Origin: Pelosinus fermentans
GTDB taxonomy: Bacteria > Bacillota > Negativicutes > DSM-13327
Reading direction: 5' to 3'
Length of the DNA: 64,000 bases
Assembly (NCBI GenBank): GCA_002434245.1
Contig: DJJR01000069.1
Span: forward strand, 1 to 64,000
Under the pieces are notes generated by a model. That model searched no databases, was not told the origin of the DNA, and saw nothing but the letters and a program-made list of their open reading frames with translations. This document shows positions 34,564 through 43,990 of this stretch, piece by piece (the stretch's first letter is position 1; the number at the start of each line of letters is the position of its first letter). The position numbers and the translations under genes are program-made.

Positions 34564-34607
34564 AAAGCACCCAGTGAAATTCAAACTAGAATTTCGCTGG
34601 GTGCTTT
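34564..34607 (+). terminator. Hairpin terminator after the 91-residue protein gene
   Basis: A 19-bp stem, AAAGCACCCAG at 34564 onward through GAAATTC with complement 34589-34607, one mismatch. Confidence 0.75.
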
Positions 34608-34779
34608 AGCTTTTAGGACTTAAACAGCACAAAAAATTGGACATTACTTATGCATGAATTACTTTTTTGAGCCACTTTTCCATAACTCAATTGTTTCGGC
34701 AACTGCATGGTTGTAATTTATTGGAATTTCCGCATTAGTTTCTCAGCAAAGATCACTGATTTCATCCCCAATCTTATCG

Positions 34780-35922
34780 TTAGGTATCTTTTCGTAAAAT
34801 AGCAAGGTAGTCTTCATATGCAAAACAACGATTGCGATTTGCATTCTGCGTTTGTCTTAATATACCAATATCCATAAGATTATTTACTGCTTTAGAAACT
34901 GTATTAAACGATATACCCAACTCGGTACTTGTCTTTTTAATATCGATAATCGGGTTCCTTTTGATATATTCAAAAACCTTTACTGTTGTCTTGAATGAAC
35001 TTTTCACACCTTCTACTTTCCCATAGTCTCTTTCATTCAGTGCCACTAGTGAGTCAATAGTGGCAATCGCATCTTCTGCCGATTCTGCAAGGGCTTTAAG
35101 AAAGAATTTAATCCACTGTTCAAAGGTTCCTTTCAACCTTACATCCATCATTCGATCGTAATATTCGATACGATTTCTTTTCAAAAAATAGGAAATATAT
35201 AATGTTGGATAATTAAGAAGCTGTTTTTCACGCAAGAAGAGTGTTATAAGAAGCCTGCCAATTCGACCATTACCATCCAGGAATGGATGAATTGTTTCAA
35301 ATTGGTAATGAATTAGAGCAATTTTTATAAGCGCATCCAGCTCATCTTCACCATTTATAAATTTTTCTAGATTAGACATCGCCACTTCCATATCTTCTGG
35401 ATTCGGTGGAATATAATTAGCATTGTTTAAGGTGCTACCTGGTGGTCCTATCCAATTTTGACTATATCTGAATTCTCCAGGATTTTTTTCTCCGCCCCGC
35501 ACATCTTCCAGTAATACTCCATGTATTTCTCGTAAAAGTCGATTGCATAAAGGCAGTTCTTGCAGTCTATTAATGGCATACCAAACTGCTTTAATGTAGT
35601 TGATTACATCTGCCACATTACTATTTATATTGTCTTCTAATGCAGGGTCTAATATATCGTCCAACGTAGCTTGCGTTCCCTCAATCTGAGAAGATAACAA
35701 AGCTTCTTTTCGAACATACATGGAAACAAATAAATCGATATTAGGTATCCGGGTAGAAAGAGCATCCAAAATTCCCAAGGTTCGATTGGCTTTTACTAAT
35801 AAGAAAATAATTTCTTCGTCCATCTCTATAGAGGGACTTGGTGGTAGCGACTTAGGTTCATATGAATTATATTGTAACTCTCTACTTAAATTTTTTTTAT
35901 ATTCACCTGCACGATTCTTCAT
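34780..35922 (-). CDS. Fic-family protein (probable AMP transferase)
   Basis: Fic enzymes transfer AMP or other nucleotide groups onto target proteins. The catalytic motif HPFLDGNGRIGR is complete. An N-terminal Fic_N region carries the autoinhibitory SSQIEGT motif (class II, S/TxxxE), and the C-terminal ~90 residues form a winged-helix domain (TSTELGISFNTVSKAVNNL), usual for this Fic class. The length of 380 is normal. AAGGAG precedes ATG 35922. No antitoxin gene is adjacent, consistent with built-in inhibition. Targets are unknown. Confidence 0.9.
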   Translation of the reverse strand: MKNRAGEYKKNLSRELQYNSYEPKSLPPSPSIEMDEEIIFLLVKANRTLGILDALSTRIPNIDLFVSMYVRKEALLSSQIEGTQATLDDILDPALEDNINSNVADVINYIKAVWYAINRLQELPLCNRLLREIHGVLLEDVRGGEKNPGEFRYSQNWIGPPGSTLNNANYIPPNPEDMEVAMSNLEKFINGEDELDALIKIALIHYQFETIHPFLDGNGRIGRLLITLFLREKQLLNYPTLYISYFLKRNRIEYYDRMMDVRLKGTFEQWIKFFLKALAESAEDAIATIDSLVALNERDYGKVEGVKSSFKTTVKVFEYIKRNPIIDIKKTSTELGISFNTVSKAVNNLMDIGILRQTQNANRNRCFAYEDYLAILRKDT

Positions 35923-36020
35923 ATTCTACTCCTTAAAATGAAATAACACCTGTATTATAACACTTATTATTTCATTTTTTAAGTTTTTTATGAAATAAGA
36001 CTACTATTATCTTACTATAA

Positions 36021-36329
36021 TTTCACTTTTGCATCACTGTATCACTACTAACTTTACTTTCCTTTCTTATCTCACTATCCAATTTTATCAGACATCTGAC
36101 AAATATTTCTCAACAGTTAGCCAAATCCCTTACCGTTAAGGGACTTGACTTTAATGATGCGCATCAAAAGACAGGCTGGTTTTCCGATAAATTCGATAAT
36201 CGCTGGTTGTTATTTTGGCCCTATATCCTTCGTGGAGTAGCCCTTGCATGGTTACCCTGTTCGGTGACTATCAATAATCTTTATTTCCGGAGCAATACCT
36301 TGCTTAATTGCCTCCGGACTGGTCATTAA
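36021..36329 (+). pseudogene. Start-less open stretch of unknown origin
   Basis: A 102-codon stop-free stretch without ATG, containing the protein-like segment GLDFNDAHQKTGWFSDKFDN followed by RWLLFWPYILRG. Composition looks like coding sequence but there is no start or ribosome site, so it may be the tail of a deleted gene. The family was not recognised. It lies within the 488-base gap upstream of the Fic gene; the rest of that gap is featureless. Confidence 0.2.
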
Positions 36330-36410
36330 TATCCGCAACTATAGTAAAATTTAATTTAAGATTCTGTTATATTTTGATTTCTTTTTTACAATACGATCAG
36401 AATCTCATTC

Positions 36411-37478
36411 CTATCTATTTTTGCTAACCTTTACATAAGAGTCATAGCTTTTCTCATTACCCACTGTAACACTAAACCTGTTATCGGAAAGCAACAACAT
36501 CATTAGCTGATTCGCATCAAAGGTTAAATAACCCTCGCATAATAATTCCAGATATACGTCTTCAACAGTTCGTGGTTTTCTTTTTCCCTTTAAGAAACGG
36601 TAACAAAGATTCAATACAACAGCGTTAAGCCGGAGAATCGTTGGCTGCACAATCCAGTTTATCGCAGTTTCATCTTTTCCCATTGCAAATACAGCATCTA
36701 ATAGGCTATGCTGAACATTGGGATCTTCAGGATGCTTCTTATGCAAAGGATATAAATAAAAAATTGCTTTCTCATATTCCTTATTCAGCACATAGGCCTC
36801 CCCCAGACTCCATTGATACTCAAACTGTTCTGGATAGTCTTTCACTCGCGAATATCTGTATTGTACAAGTCCTGCCCAATCTTCCTTATCAAAGAATTCG
36901 CTTTCGACTTCCCATTCTTCAAATTCTTCACAGAGATCATCACCTTCGCCACCCCATGAAAAAATTTGCTGCTCATCTTTAAATTCTGCAAATTCAACCT
37001 TATAGTATCTCTTTATTCTTTCAAATATTTCAAATACTGCAGGACAGACTGAACAGTTTTCTATAAGATTAATCAGCCTTACCCCTGTTCTCTTCTGATC
37101 AGTAAAAGGATATTCGCGACAAATCCGGGGTCTGTATTCATAGATTGAACATCCATTTTCCCCTAAATGCGGACAAGGCTTTTCTTTTATTCCAAGACCA
37201 TCATCGTCTGCAACAAGAAACTTATCCTTATATTCATCAGAAGTTAAACCAATTTTTGATGAAATCCTCTGTATATCTTTTTCTTCAAGAATCGGAACAA
37301 TCTTCTTGCAACAATTTGAACAGGCGCTACAGTCAATTTTGGAAAATACTTCCTGATGCAGTCTATTAACAATTTTATCTACCTGATTTGGGCTTTGTTC
37401 TTTTAAAAATCCTCTGAGCAACCAATTTTCTTCCTCAACTTTTGCAAATGCATTCGTCAATTTATCCGGTGATAGCAT
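36411..37478 (-). CDS. YkgJ-family Cys-cluster protein with TPR-like C-terminus
   Basis: The N-terminal ~150 residues contain the zinc/iron-chelating YkgJ (PF03692-type) cysteine set: CSACSNCCKK, CPHLGENGCSIYEYRPRIC and a final Cys. An acidic linker follows (EFEEWEVESEFFDKEDW), and then helical repeats resembling TPR (EAYVLNKEYEKAIFYLYPL). The start at ATG 37478 follows GGAGGG; an ATG at 37493 overlaps this site. Exact activity is unknown; metal binding is the only supported property. It stands alone. Confidence 0.75.
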   Translation of the reverse strand: MLSPDKLTNAFAKVEEENWLLRGFLKEQSPNQVDKIVNRLHQEVFSKIDCSACSNCCKKIVPILEEKDIQRISSKIGLTSDEYKDKFLVADDDGLGIKEKPCPHLGENGCSIYEYRPRICREYPFTDQKRTGVRLINLIENCSVCPAVFEIFERIKRYYKVEFAEFKDEQQIFSWGGEGDDLCEEFEEWEVESEFFDKEDWAGLVQYRYSRVKDYPEQFEYQWSLGEAYVLNKEYEKAIFYLYPLHKKHPEDPNVQHSLLDAVFAMGKDETAINWIVQPTILRLNAVVLNLCYRFLKGKRKPRTVEDVYLELLCEGYLTFDANQLMMLLLSDNRFSVTVGNEKSYDSYVKVSKNR

Positions 37479-37595
37479 ATTACCGCCCTCCATACTTTTC
37501 TGAAATTCTACCCTATTTCTTCGAGGTTTTTGCCATTTTCCCTTTTATTTTGCTAACCATATCCTCTTGATTAAATCTAACTTTTTATGACTCCT

Positions 37596-37632
37596 AAAAA
37601 GCCAAAGGCTCAGGGCAACAGCCCTAAGCCTT
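37596..37632 (-). terminator. Terminator of the ABC-F gene
   Basis: Stem 37621-37632 with 37604-37616 (AAGGCTTAGGGC type, one mismatch), followed on the minus strand by GGCTTTTTAGG. Confidence 0.75.
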
Positions 37633-37714
37633 CAGTTTCCCGATCAACACCAGTATAATAACGCTGTCAAAATTTATCTTTATTATACTACTATAATCCT
37701 AATATAACCTTAGG

Positions 37715-39340
37715 TTATTTTAATTTTAAAAGTAATTCACGATACTCCTTGTCTAAATGATCTATGGTGTTTCTGTCTTTAGCAACAGATAATTTACTAA
37801 GCACTTCGGTCAGACGATGCTCTAGTAACAGTCGCCCCTCTTTAGCTGAATCTACCTTCTGTTCCTGTTTATATTGCCGATATTCCTCATAATTCCCGGA
37901 AAAAAGCTGAAGCTTTCCAGAATCAAATAGCATGAGATGGGTAGCGATGGAATTAATAAATTTCCTGTCATGAGAAGCCAGCAGTATCGTCCCTTTATAC
38001 TCTGCCAACACAGCTTCAAGTGCTGCTAAAGATGGTAAATCCAAATAATTTGTTGGTTCATCCAACAGCAGAACATTTGCGTTGCTTACCATAATTTGAG
38101 CTAGAGCGACACGTGTTTTCTCGCCTCCGCTCAATACAGCAGCTTTTTTATACACATCATCCCGGCGAAATAGCAACTGTGCCAGCAGGCTTCTCACGAA
38201 GTTCTCATCATAGATACTATCTGTCATCACATTTTCCAGTATCGATCTATCTAGATCAAGCCCCTCTATCGCCTGGCTGAAATATCCAAAACGTACCTTG
38301 GGTGCAACATAGATCCCTTCAGCATAGGACAGAATCATATTCATTAAGGTTGTTTTCCCGCAACCGTTATCGCCAATAAGAGCTACTTTATAACCGCTCC
38401 CAATTCTAAATTCAGCCTGATCATACAATCTGCGATTGCCAAAGACTTTGCTTATTCCTTCTGCCCGCAGCACCATTTTGCTGTATAGATCATCGGTATT
38501 CACCAAATCAAATACCACCTTAGGATTACTTTTGGGTTTATCCTTGATCTCTAGCTGACTTATTCGTGTTTCCATGGCTTTTACGGCTTTATCCAAGTTC
38601 GCTTTTGCTTTTTGATTCCCCATTTTGTGCAATCGTGCTTCCGAATTTCCCATCCGGCTTGGAGTTTTTCTCATGGTTACTGCCTGCTGCCTGCGGTCGG
38701 CTGTCCCCGCCTCTAGTTTTTTCTTCTCTGCAAGATAATTTTCATATTCCCGGACTTGTTGTGCTTTCTTCACCTCTTTTTCGGTAAGGTACTGTCGATA
38801 ATTACCTGTATAAACCTTGATTTCTCCCTCTTGTATCTCCCATATACTCGTACAAACCATATCAAGCAATTCTCGATCGTGAGAAACAATGACAAAGGCA
38901 CCTTGAAAATCTCGCAGCTTTTGCTGCACAAGCTCAGTTCCTTTAATATCCAGATTTGCTGTTGGCTCATCAGCCAGCAAGAAAGCAGTGTCCATACTAA
39001 ATGCTAAAGCAAGTCGGTAGCGAGTCTTTTCTCCCCCGCTCATTGTCTTATGGTACTGCATACCAATTTTGAATTGCTGGGCAATACCTGAATTCATGCT
39101 ATCCTCCTGCTCATAACTGCCATCTAGCTGAGCAATATAAGAAGGGGAGCGATGCTGGACAACCTTCCCCTCGTCAGGCTGTATGAAACCTGCCATGATT
39201 TTTAGCAAAGTCGTTTTCCCTACTCCATTGGGACCGACAATACCGATACGGTCTTTTGAATACACCTTCAAATCATCAATTTTAAATAAGCAGCGATCTC
39301 CAACGGATTTCACAATATTTTTTAATTCTAATACTAACAA
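37715..39340 (-). CDS. ABC-F ATPase, antibiotic-resistance type (Vga/Lsa/Vml-like)
   Basis: Soluble protein with two ABC domains (GPNGVGKTT and GDNGCGKTT Walker A; SGGEKTR signatures twice), joined by a charged linker of about 90 residues. It has no membrane part. ABC-F proteins bind the ribosomal E site and can dislodge antibiotics or rescue stalled ribosomes. The linker length and the C-terminal coiled region fit the resistance subgroup, but substrate class cannot be assigned. The start TTG 39340 lies eight bases after GGAG. An in-frame ATG at 39412 also has a ribosome site and could encode a 24-residue extension or leader. Confidence 0.82.
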   Translation of the reverse strand: MLVLELKNIVKSVGDRCLFKIDDLKVYSKDRIGIVGPNGVGKTTLLKIMAGFIQPDEGKVVQHRSPSYIAQLDGSYEQEDSMNSGIAQQFKIGMQYHKTMSGGEKTRYRLALAFSMDTAFLLADEPTANLDIKGTELVQQKLRDFQGAFVIVSHDRELLDMVCTSIWEIQEGEIKVYTGNYRQYLTEKEVKKAQQVREYENYLAEKKKLEAGTADRRQQAVTMRKTPSRMGNSEARLHKMGNQKAKANLDKAVKAMETRISQLEIKDKPKSNPKVVFDLVNTDDLYSKMVLRAEGISKVFGNRRLYDQAEFRIGSGYKVALIGDNGCGKTTLMNMILSYAEGIYVAPKVRFGYFSQAIEGLDLDRSILENVMTDSIYDENFVRSLLAQLLFRRDDVYKKAAVLSGGEKTRVALAQIMVSNANVLLLDEPTNYLDLPSLAALEAVLAEYKGTILLASHDRKFINSIATHLMLFDSGKLQLFSGNYEEYRQYKQEQKVDSAKEGRLLLEHRLTEVLSKLSVAKDRNTIDHLDKEYRELLLKLK

Positions 39341-39412
39341 AAAAACCTCTCCTTTTTGCAAAGAGAGGACATACGTACAGAAAAAAGAGCGTAGCAACAC
39401 GCACCTATACAT
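39341..39412 (-). promoter_or_regulatory. In-frame leader reading frame and RBS-masking hairpin of the ABC-F gene
   Basis: A GAGAGGATT ribosome site precedes ATG 39412, and the following codons run in frame into the ABC-F gene. The ABC-F ribosome site (AAAGGAGAGG) is paired with CCTCTC in a hairpin at 39346-39368. This is the geometry expected for translation-dependent control of an antibiotic-resistance gene. A second hairpin (TCCTG...CAGGA) lies further upstream near 39443-39468. Confidence 0.5.
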
Positions 39413-39661
39413 AATCCTCTCTAGAATTCAAATGAGCCATGAACAGACTCCTGCATACTAATACAGGAATGCTCTCTCATTTGATTTACTAAAAAAGATT
39501 AATTGCGCATGTCCGTAATACCCTTTTCCTTCCGTTATATTATGTGATTCTAACAGTATTGTACCCAATCCATCTGCAAATAGCAATAGAATACTCTTCC
39601 AATTCGATATTGTCATTTACAGAAACAAAGTCACACCCCTGTCCCCATATTTTTGAAGATT

Positions 39662-41707
39662 TCAATATACATTAATTATCTTTTGTAAAATTTCAGCACC
39701 GTTCGTACTGGTAAGTATATTTTTTATTTTAAATTTATGTTTACCCAGGTCAATAATTTGAGTAAATAATTCCAAATAATCGATCTCCCCCTTCGTACAA
39801 AAACAAAACACTAGATAGACTTTATTTGCGCCAAATAATATACCTTCCTGAGAAACCAACAAACTCAGCCCTTCTTGCCAGACATCTTGCTCTGCATTAG
39901 CATGAGCTAACGCGATTCCCTTGCTTATAACAATATACGTTCCATATTGATTAACATTATCAATCATTTTTTCAATATAGTTACCGCTATAGCATGTATT
40001 TTCTAGTATTGCCCCAACCATTCGTATTGCTGTTTCCCATGGAACACGTTCTTTGTGCAGAACAATATGTTCCGCTATCAGCATATCCGCAATACTTGTC
40101 ATCTGATTTTTCACCTTTTCTCTGTTCAGTAACAAACAGCGTATCTTTTGCAGAAATTCATCCAGACCAAGAGCATCTTGCAGGTCTTTGATGTTTTTTT
40201 CTAGTTGATTTAATGATATCTCAACTTTCTTATATAAATCGTGTTTTGTTTCAAACACGATTTCCTTTCTTTTATGACCTAATGTCACTGCTTGCTGCTG
40301 TATACTATTCAAATTATCCAAATTTAAAAAAGCCTCCACAGCAACAATCGGGTATGGCAACTCTAGATTTTCTATAGTCGTAACAATAAAATCAATCTCT
40401 TTATTGTCACCATAATCTTTTAACACTCTATTGGCAGCAACAACACCTACAATATTAAAATTAAAATAATTCTTTATTTGTGCTTCTAGGAATTTTCCGG
40501 TTGCCACGCTGCCAGGGCAAACAATCAGCACCGATACTTGTGGCACTAAGGTATGATTGCGTATAATAGAGGCACAAATATGAATGGAAATTGATAATAA
40601 CATATTTTTTTCTAAGGAATACCCAAGAACTCTTTCTAATATATATTTATTTTTCTCCGTTTGTTGATAAATCATCTGAAATTCTGGCGGCAATTCAAGA
40701 CCATCGATAGCAAAGATCATACCATTTTCCATCGTTTGTATATGTGCTAAAAGCAAATTAACCAACAAGATGTCATTGCGCAAGTCGATTTTAAACTGCC
40801 TGCCTACTTTATTCAAAAAATATAGAATTGTTTTCATTAATTCTATATTCGTAGATTGATCCATCATCGGAAACAAGGAGTTATCCAATACATATTGACT
40901 GAAAAATCCCTTTTCTTTTTCGGTGATTATATTTTTATTATCCTTTATACCCTGTAGTAAATCATCTGCCAACTTGTTTTGTATCGTATACTTATTTTGT
41001 ATCGTATAATCATAGCTTGTCCTATTAATGGCAACAAATAAATATAATACGATTTCGTAAAATGAATATTCCGAAAAACGTATCTTATATTTTTTTTCGA
41101 AATCATAAAGATAGGTTACAGCATCCGCTAATGCATATGTCATTTCAAGTCTTTTTATAATCATTTTAGGAAAGAATTCATCACTCCTAATGCTTGGCAA
41201 TATTTTTTTGAACAAATCCACTAAGAAAAAACGTATCTGCTCTTCATCATACAGCAAGGTTATACCTCTGCCACTTTTCGTTTTTAAGATAATATCATAG
41301 TCTTGCAGGATATCCTTTACACATTCTATATCACCCATAATCGTAACACGAGTCACATACAATGTTTCAGCGATTTTTTCCATGGTAATATATTCATTCA
41401 AATGAATCAGCATTGCAATAATATAAATATGTCTTTCTTCCGGCGACAATTTATAATCATAGATATCCATCTGAAATAAATGTTGCAAAATCACATCTGC
41501 ATTTACGATTCCGGCAATTTCAAAATTGTTATTGTCATTCACATAAACTGTGTTCTTACAAAAAGAGGCTAAAAACATGTTGATCTCTTTAAAATCATTT
41601 TTTAATGTACGCTGCGAAACATCATATTTTTTAGATAACTTCTCAATATTTAATTTATTCTTTCTCAAAATGAGCCCTTGCAGTATTTCCGCACTACGCT
41701 TTCTCAT
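39662..41707 (-). CDS. BglG/MtlR-type PRD transcriptional regulator with EIIB and EIIA domains
   Basis: A 681-residue PTS-controlled regulator. Order: N-terminal helix-turn-helix (IEKLSKKYDVSQRTLKNDF), a second HTH region (EKIAETLYVTRVTIMGDI), two PRD regions (~190-400), a GatB-like EIIB domain (LIVCPGSVATGKFLEAQI) and a C-terminal EIIA domain whose ALAHA segment holds the phosphorylatable His. It ends the polyol PTS operon, downstream of EIIA. Phosphorylation by HPr and the operon's EIIB/EIIA is expected to set its activity. There is no sigma-54 interaction domain, so it is MtlR/LicR-like, not LevR-like. Confidence 0.88.
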   Translation of the reverse strand: MRKRSAEILQGLILRKNKLNIEKLSKKYDVSQRTLKNDFKEINMFLASFCKNTVYVNDNNNFEIAGIVNADVILQHLFQMDIYDYKLSPEERHIYIIAMLIHLNEYITMEKIAETLYVTRVTIMGDIECVKDILQDYDIILKTKSGRGITLLYDEEQIRFFLVDLFKKILPSIRSDEFFPKMIIKRLEMTYALADAVTYLYDFEKKYKIRFSEYSFYEIVLYLFVAINRTSYDYTIQNKYTIQNKLADDLLQGIKDNKNIITEKEKGFFSQYVLDNSLFPMMDQSTNIELMKTILYFLNKVGRQFKIDLRNDILLVNLLLAHIQTMENGMIFAIDGLELPPEFQMIYQQTEKNKYILERVLGYSLEKNMLLSISIHICASIIRNHTLVPQVSVLIVCPGSVATGKFLEAQIKNYFNFNIVGVVAANRVLKDYGDNKEIDFIVTTIENLELPYPIVAVEAFLNLDNLNSIQQQAVTLGHKRKEIVFETKHDLYKKVEISLNQLEKNIKDLQDALGLDEFLQKIRCLLLNREKVKNQMTSIADMLIAEHIVLHKERVPWETAIRMVGAILENTCYSGNYIEKMIDNVNQYGTYIVISKGIALAHANAEQDVWQEGLSLLVSQEGILFGANKVYLVFCFCTKGEIDYLELFTQIIDLGKHKFKIKNILTSTNGAEILQKIINVY

Positions 41708-41801
41708 ATTCTCATCTCCTCAATCCAAAGAGATTTCTTTGTTATAAATTTTTGTTTTACAGCAATATAGTTTTTCAAAATGAATTAAGTTAATTAAATC
41801 A

Positions 41802-41843
41802 AGCCCACACAGAACATTTGACTATAGCAATTCTGTGTGAGCT
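41802..41843 (-). terminator. Hairpin between EIIA and regulator genes
   Basis: Arms 41802-41814 and 41831-41843 pair (ACACAGAA with TTCTGTGT plus flanks). It lies just after the EIIA stop and may attenuate transcription into the regulator gene; the T-run is weak. Confidence 0.5.
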
Positions 41844-41850
41844 CTAAATA

Positions 41851-42294
41851 TCATGCCAGTTTTTCCTCTAGATAAGACGAAAGCTTTTGTATCGGCAATT
41901 CCTGACATCGCTTTACCATTTTCTGATTCGTTACAAATCCCATAAGTTTTTGCAAAAATACAAGATGATCATCTGCTCCCTTTATTGCCATATTAAATAT
42001 GAGCCTGGTTTCTACTGGCTGCTCCTGATCATCCATCCTGTAAAAAATCACAGGCTCATGCAAGCGTAAAACACAAACAGCTGTTTTTAGAATACCATCT
42101 GACTGAGAATGGGGTATGGCAACCGGAATAACGCAGGGCAAACCAGTAGGAAACTTTTTTTCTCTTTCTATACATTCCTCAATAAATCGTTCATCCGTAT
42201 ACTGCTGTTTCACTAATGCATTACCACATAAGCGTATGGCCTCTTCCCAATTTCTTGCTTCACCTTCAATTGCAATATATCTAATAGCATCCAA
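41851..42294 (-). CDS. PTS EIIA component (galactitol/fructose type)
   Basis: A 147-residue EIIA_2-fold phosphocarrier. It receives phosphate from HPr on His62 (PVAIPHSQSD) and passes it to the EIIB at 43671-43964. Flanked by EIIC upstream and the PRD regulator downstream. It is a single-domain protein as in GatA of E. coli. It begins 112 bases after the EIIC stop, the largest gap inside the operon. Confidence 0.87.
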   Translation of the reverse strand: MDAIRYIAIEGEARNWEEAIRLCGNALVKQQYTDERFIEECIEREKKFPTGLPCVIPVAIPHSQSDGILKTAVCVLRLHEPVIFYRMDDQEQPVETRLIFNMAIKGADDHLVFLQKLMGFVTNQKMVKRCQELPIQKLSSYLEEKLA

Positions 42295-42406
42295 ATAAAG
42301 TCACCTACCTTATAGTATAAATGCAGCTATCTTCTCCATGATATGTATCTGCATTTAAGTAATTTTTTTTTTCATTCTATAGAAATAATGGCTGCATAGT
42401 TATAGG

Positions 42407-43657
42407 TTACAATCTATGTATTAAACTCAGAATAATATCGGCAATATTAAATCCCCAAAAACCATCTGCTACAAGCCCGTTAACTTTCAGTCCTGTTACG
42501 CCTAACATTGCTGTCGTTTCTGGAGAAAAGACATTGGCACAATATGAGACAATGAACATAGATACACTTGAGCACATCAAACTTCTGAACAAATTTCCCC
42601 TACTGGCCAAGACACACATGATAGTGACATAACACACAACTGTTAAAAGCCCTACGGGGAAATATGTCATACCCGGAATAATAAAGGCAAATAATATGGT
42701 AAGCGGGATACAGATTGCCGTACATGTGATACAAGCAGGATCACCTAATCCCAGAGCAACATCCATACCAATCCACAAATCTGCATCTTCTCCTAATTTT
42801 TTCTTCACCCATTCATTGGCTGCGTTACCGATGGGGGTTAACCCTTCCATCATAATAGAAACCATGCGTGGAATCAGAATCAGAACACTAGCTATCCCCA
42901 TACCAATTACTAAACAGATTGGCAGCGTTTGCTTCGTAATAATCCCTAGAAAAATTCCGATGACTGCACCAATAAAAGCTGGATCTCCAAAAACACCTAA
43001 TTTACTATTCAAATGCTCCATATCTACATCAATCTTATTCAAGACCGGAATATGATCAATTATTTTATTGATTATTACTGACAGCGGATACATAAAAGTT
43101 ATAAAAGAAAAGGTAGAACAAGTTGTTCCTTCAAGACCAAAATAGTTTTGCCATTTGGGTGCAATGATTTGCGCACAAATCAATGATATAATTGATAACC
43201 CAACTGTTATGGCTAATCCTAAAGCAGCACTGCCCCATAATGCATATGCCAGTGCTCCTGGAATCAAGAAATGAATATAGTTCCACATATCCACATTCAT
43301 TACCTTAGTTAATTTTGTTCGCAGCATGATAAGATTGACCAGTACAATCAGCGGCACTGCCAAAGGGGCAAATGGTACGGACCATGCTGCCGCACCTAAT
43401 GCTGCCCAGCCTATGTCTACCGTAGTAAATCCAGTGCCCATGGTATTATAATAGTCAATTACAGGTTTTATGGTAGTCATCAACAATCCAACGGTGAGGC
43501 TTAGCCCCTGAAATCCGATTCCGATCTGAATACCTGCTCGTAAGGAAGCCCCAAATCCCATTCGAAAAACAACGCCTAAAATACATATCATAATTGGCAA
43601 CATGACGACGGCGCCCATGCTAAGAATGCCTTGCACAATCTGCAGCAATATCTCCAT
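42407..43657 (-). CDS. PTS EIIC component, galactitol family
   Basis: Membrane permease of 416 residues with about ten hydrophobic segments. It resembles GatC: N-terminal LQIVQGILSMGAVVMLPIMI, central GDPAFIGAVIG and GLGDPACITC segments. It binds and moves the polyol while EIIB phosphorylates it. The GatC family takes galactitol and also pentitols in other bacteria; the real substrate is not determinable. It follows EIIB by 13 bases. Confidence 0.88.
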   Translation of the reverse strand: MEILLQIVQGILSMGAVVMLPIMICILGVVFRMGFGASLRAGIQIGIGFQGLSLTVGLLMTTIKPVIDYYNTMGTGFTTVDIGWAALGAAAWSVPFAPLAVPLIVLVNLIMLRTKLTKVMNVDMWNYIHFLIPGALAYALWGSAALGLAITVGLSIISLICAQIIAPKWQNYFGLEGTTCSTFSFITFMYPLSVIINKIIDHIPVLNKIDVDMEHLNSKLGVFGDPAFIGAVIGIFLGIITKQTLPICLVIGMGIASVLILIPRMVSIMMEGLTPIGNAANEWVKKKLGEDADLWIGMDVALGLGDPACITCTAICIPLTILFAFIIPGMTYFPVGLLTVVCYVTIMCVLASRGNLFRSLMCSSVSMFIVSYCANVFSPETTAMLGVTGLKVNGLVADGFWGFNIADIILSLIHRL

Positions 43658-43670
43658 AAAAAGCCACCTC

Positions 43671-43964
43671 CTATTTTTTTGCTTCTATCGCAGAACACAC
43701 GGCTATAATTTCTTGTTTGATTTTTTCCTTATTGATGCCAGAAATTAAGCCGAACACTTTTATGACTGGAATATCCAGCAGTTTTGTGTAATTTGAGGTG
43801 ACCATGACAACATCCACATCTTTCTGTTTTTTTGGTATTTCCGTAATTGTACTTTTTAACATGGTTGCCGGAATGTTTGCTTCTGCTAAAATTTTTTTTA
43901 TTGCTTCTTGAGCGACCGTCGACGTAGCGATACCACTACCACAAGCAACTAATATCTTTACCAT
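43671..43964 (-). CDS. PTS EIIB component, galactitol family
   Basis: A 97-residue phosphocarrier with active Cys8 in ILVACGSGIATSTVA, the GatB P-loop. It is phosphorylated by EIIA and passes the phosphate to the sugar alcohol bound to EIIC. AGGAGG precedes the ATG. It lies between dehydrogenase and EIIC genes. Confidence 0.9.
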   Translation of the reverse strand: MVKILVACGSGIATSTVAQEAIKKILAEANIPATMLKSTITEIPKKQKDVDVVMVTSNYTKLLDIPVIKVFGLISGINKEKIKQEIIAVCSAIEAKK

Positions 43965-43990
43965 AAAACAACCTCCTTTCCATTTTTAAA

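Noticed and set aside
34780..35922. Fic gene as part of a toxin-antitoxin pair
   Set aside because: The inhibitory SSQIEGT motif is in the same protein and no small antitoxin gene is adjacent.
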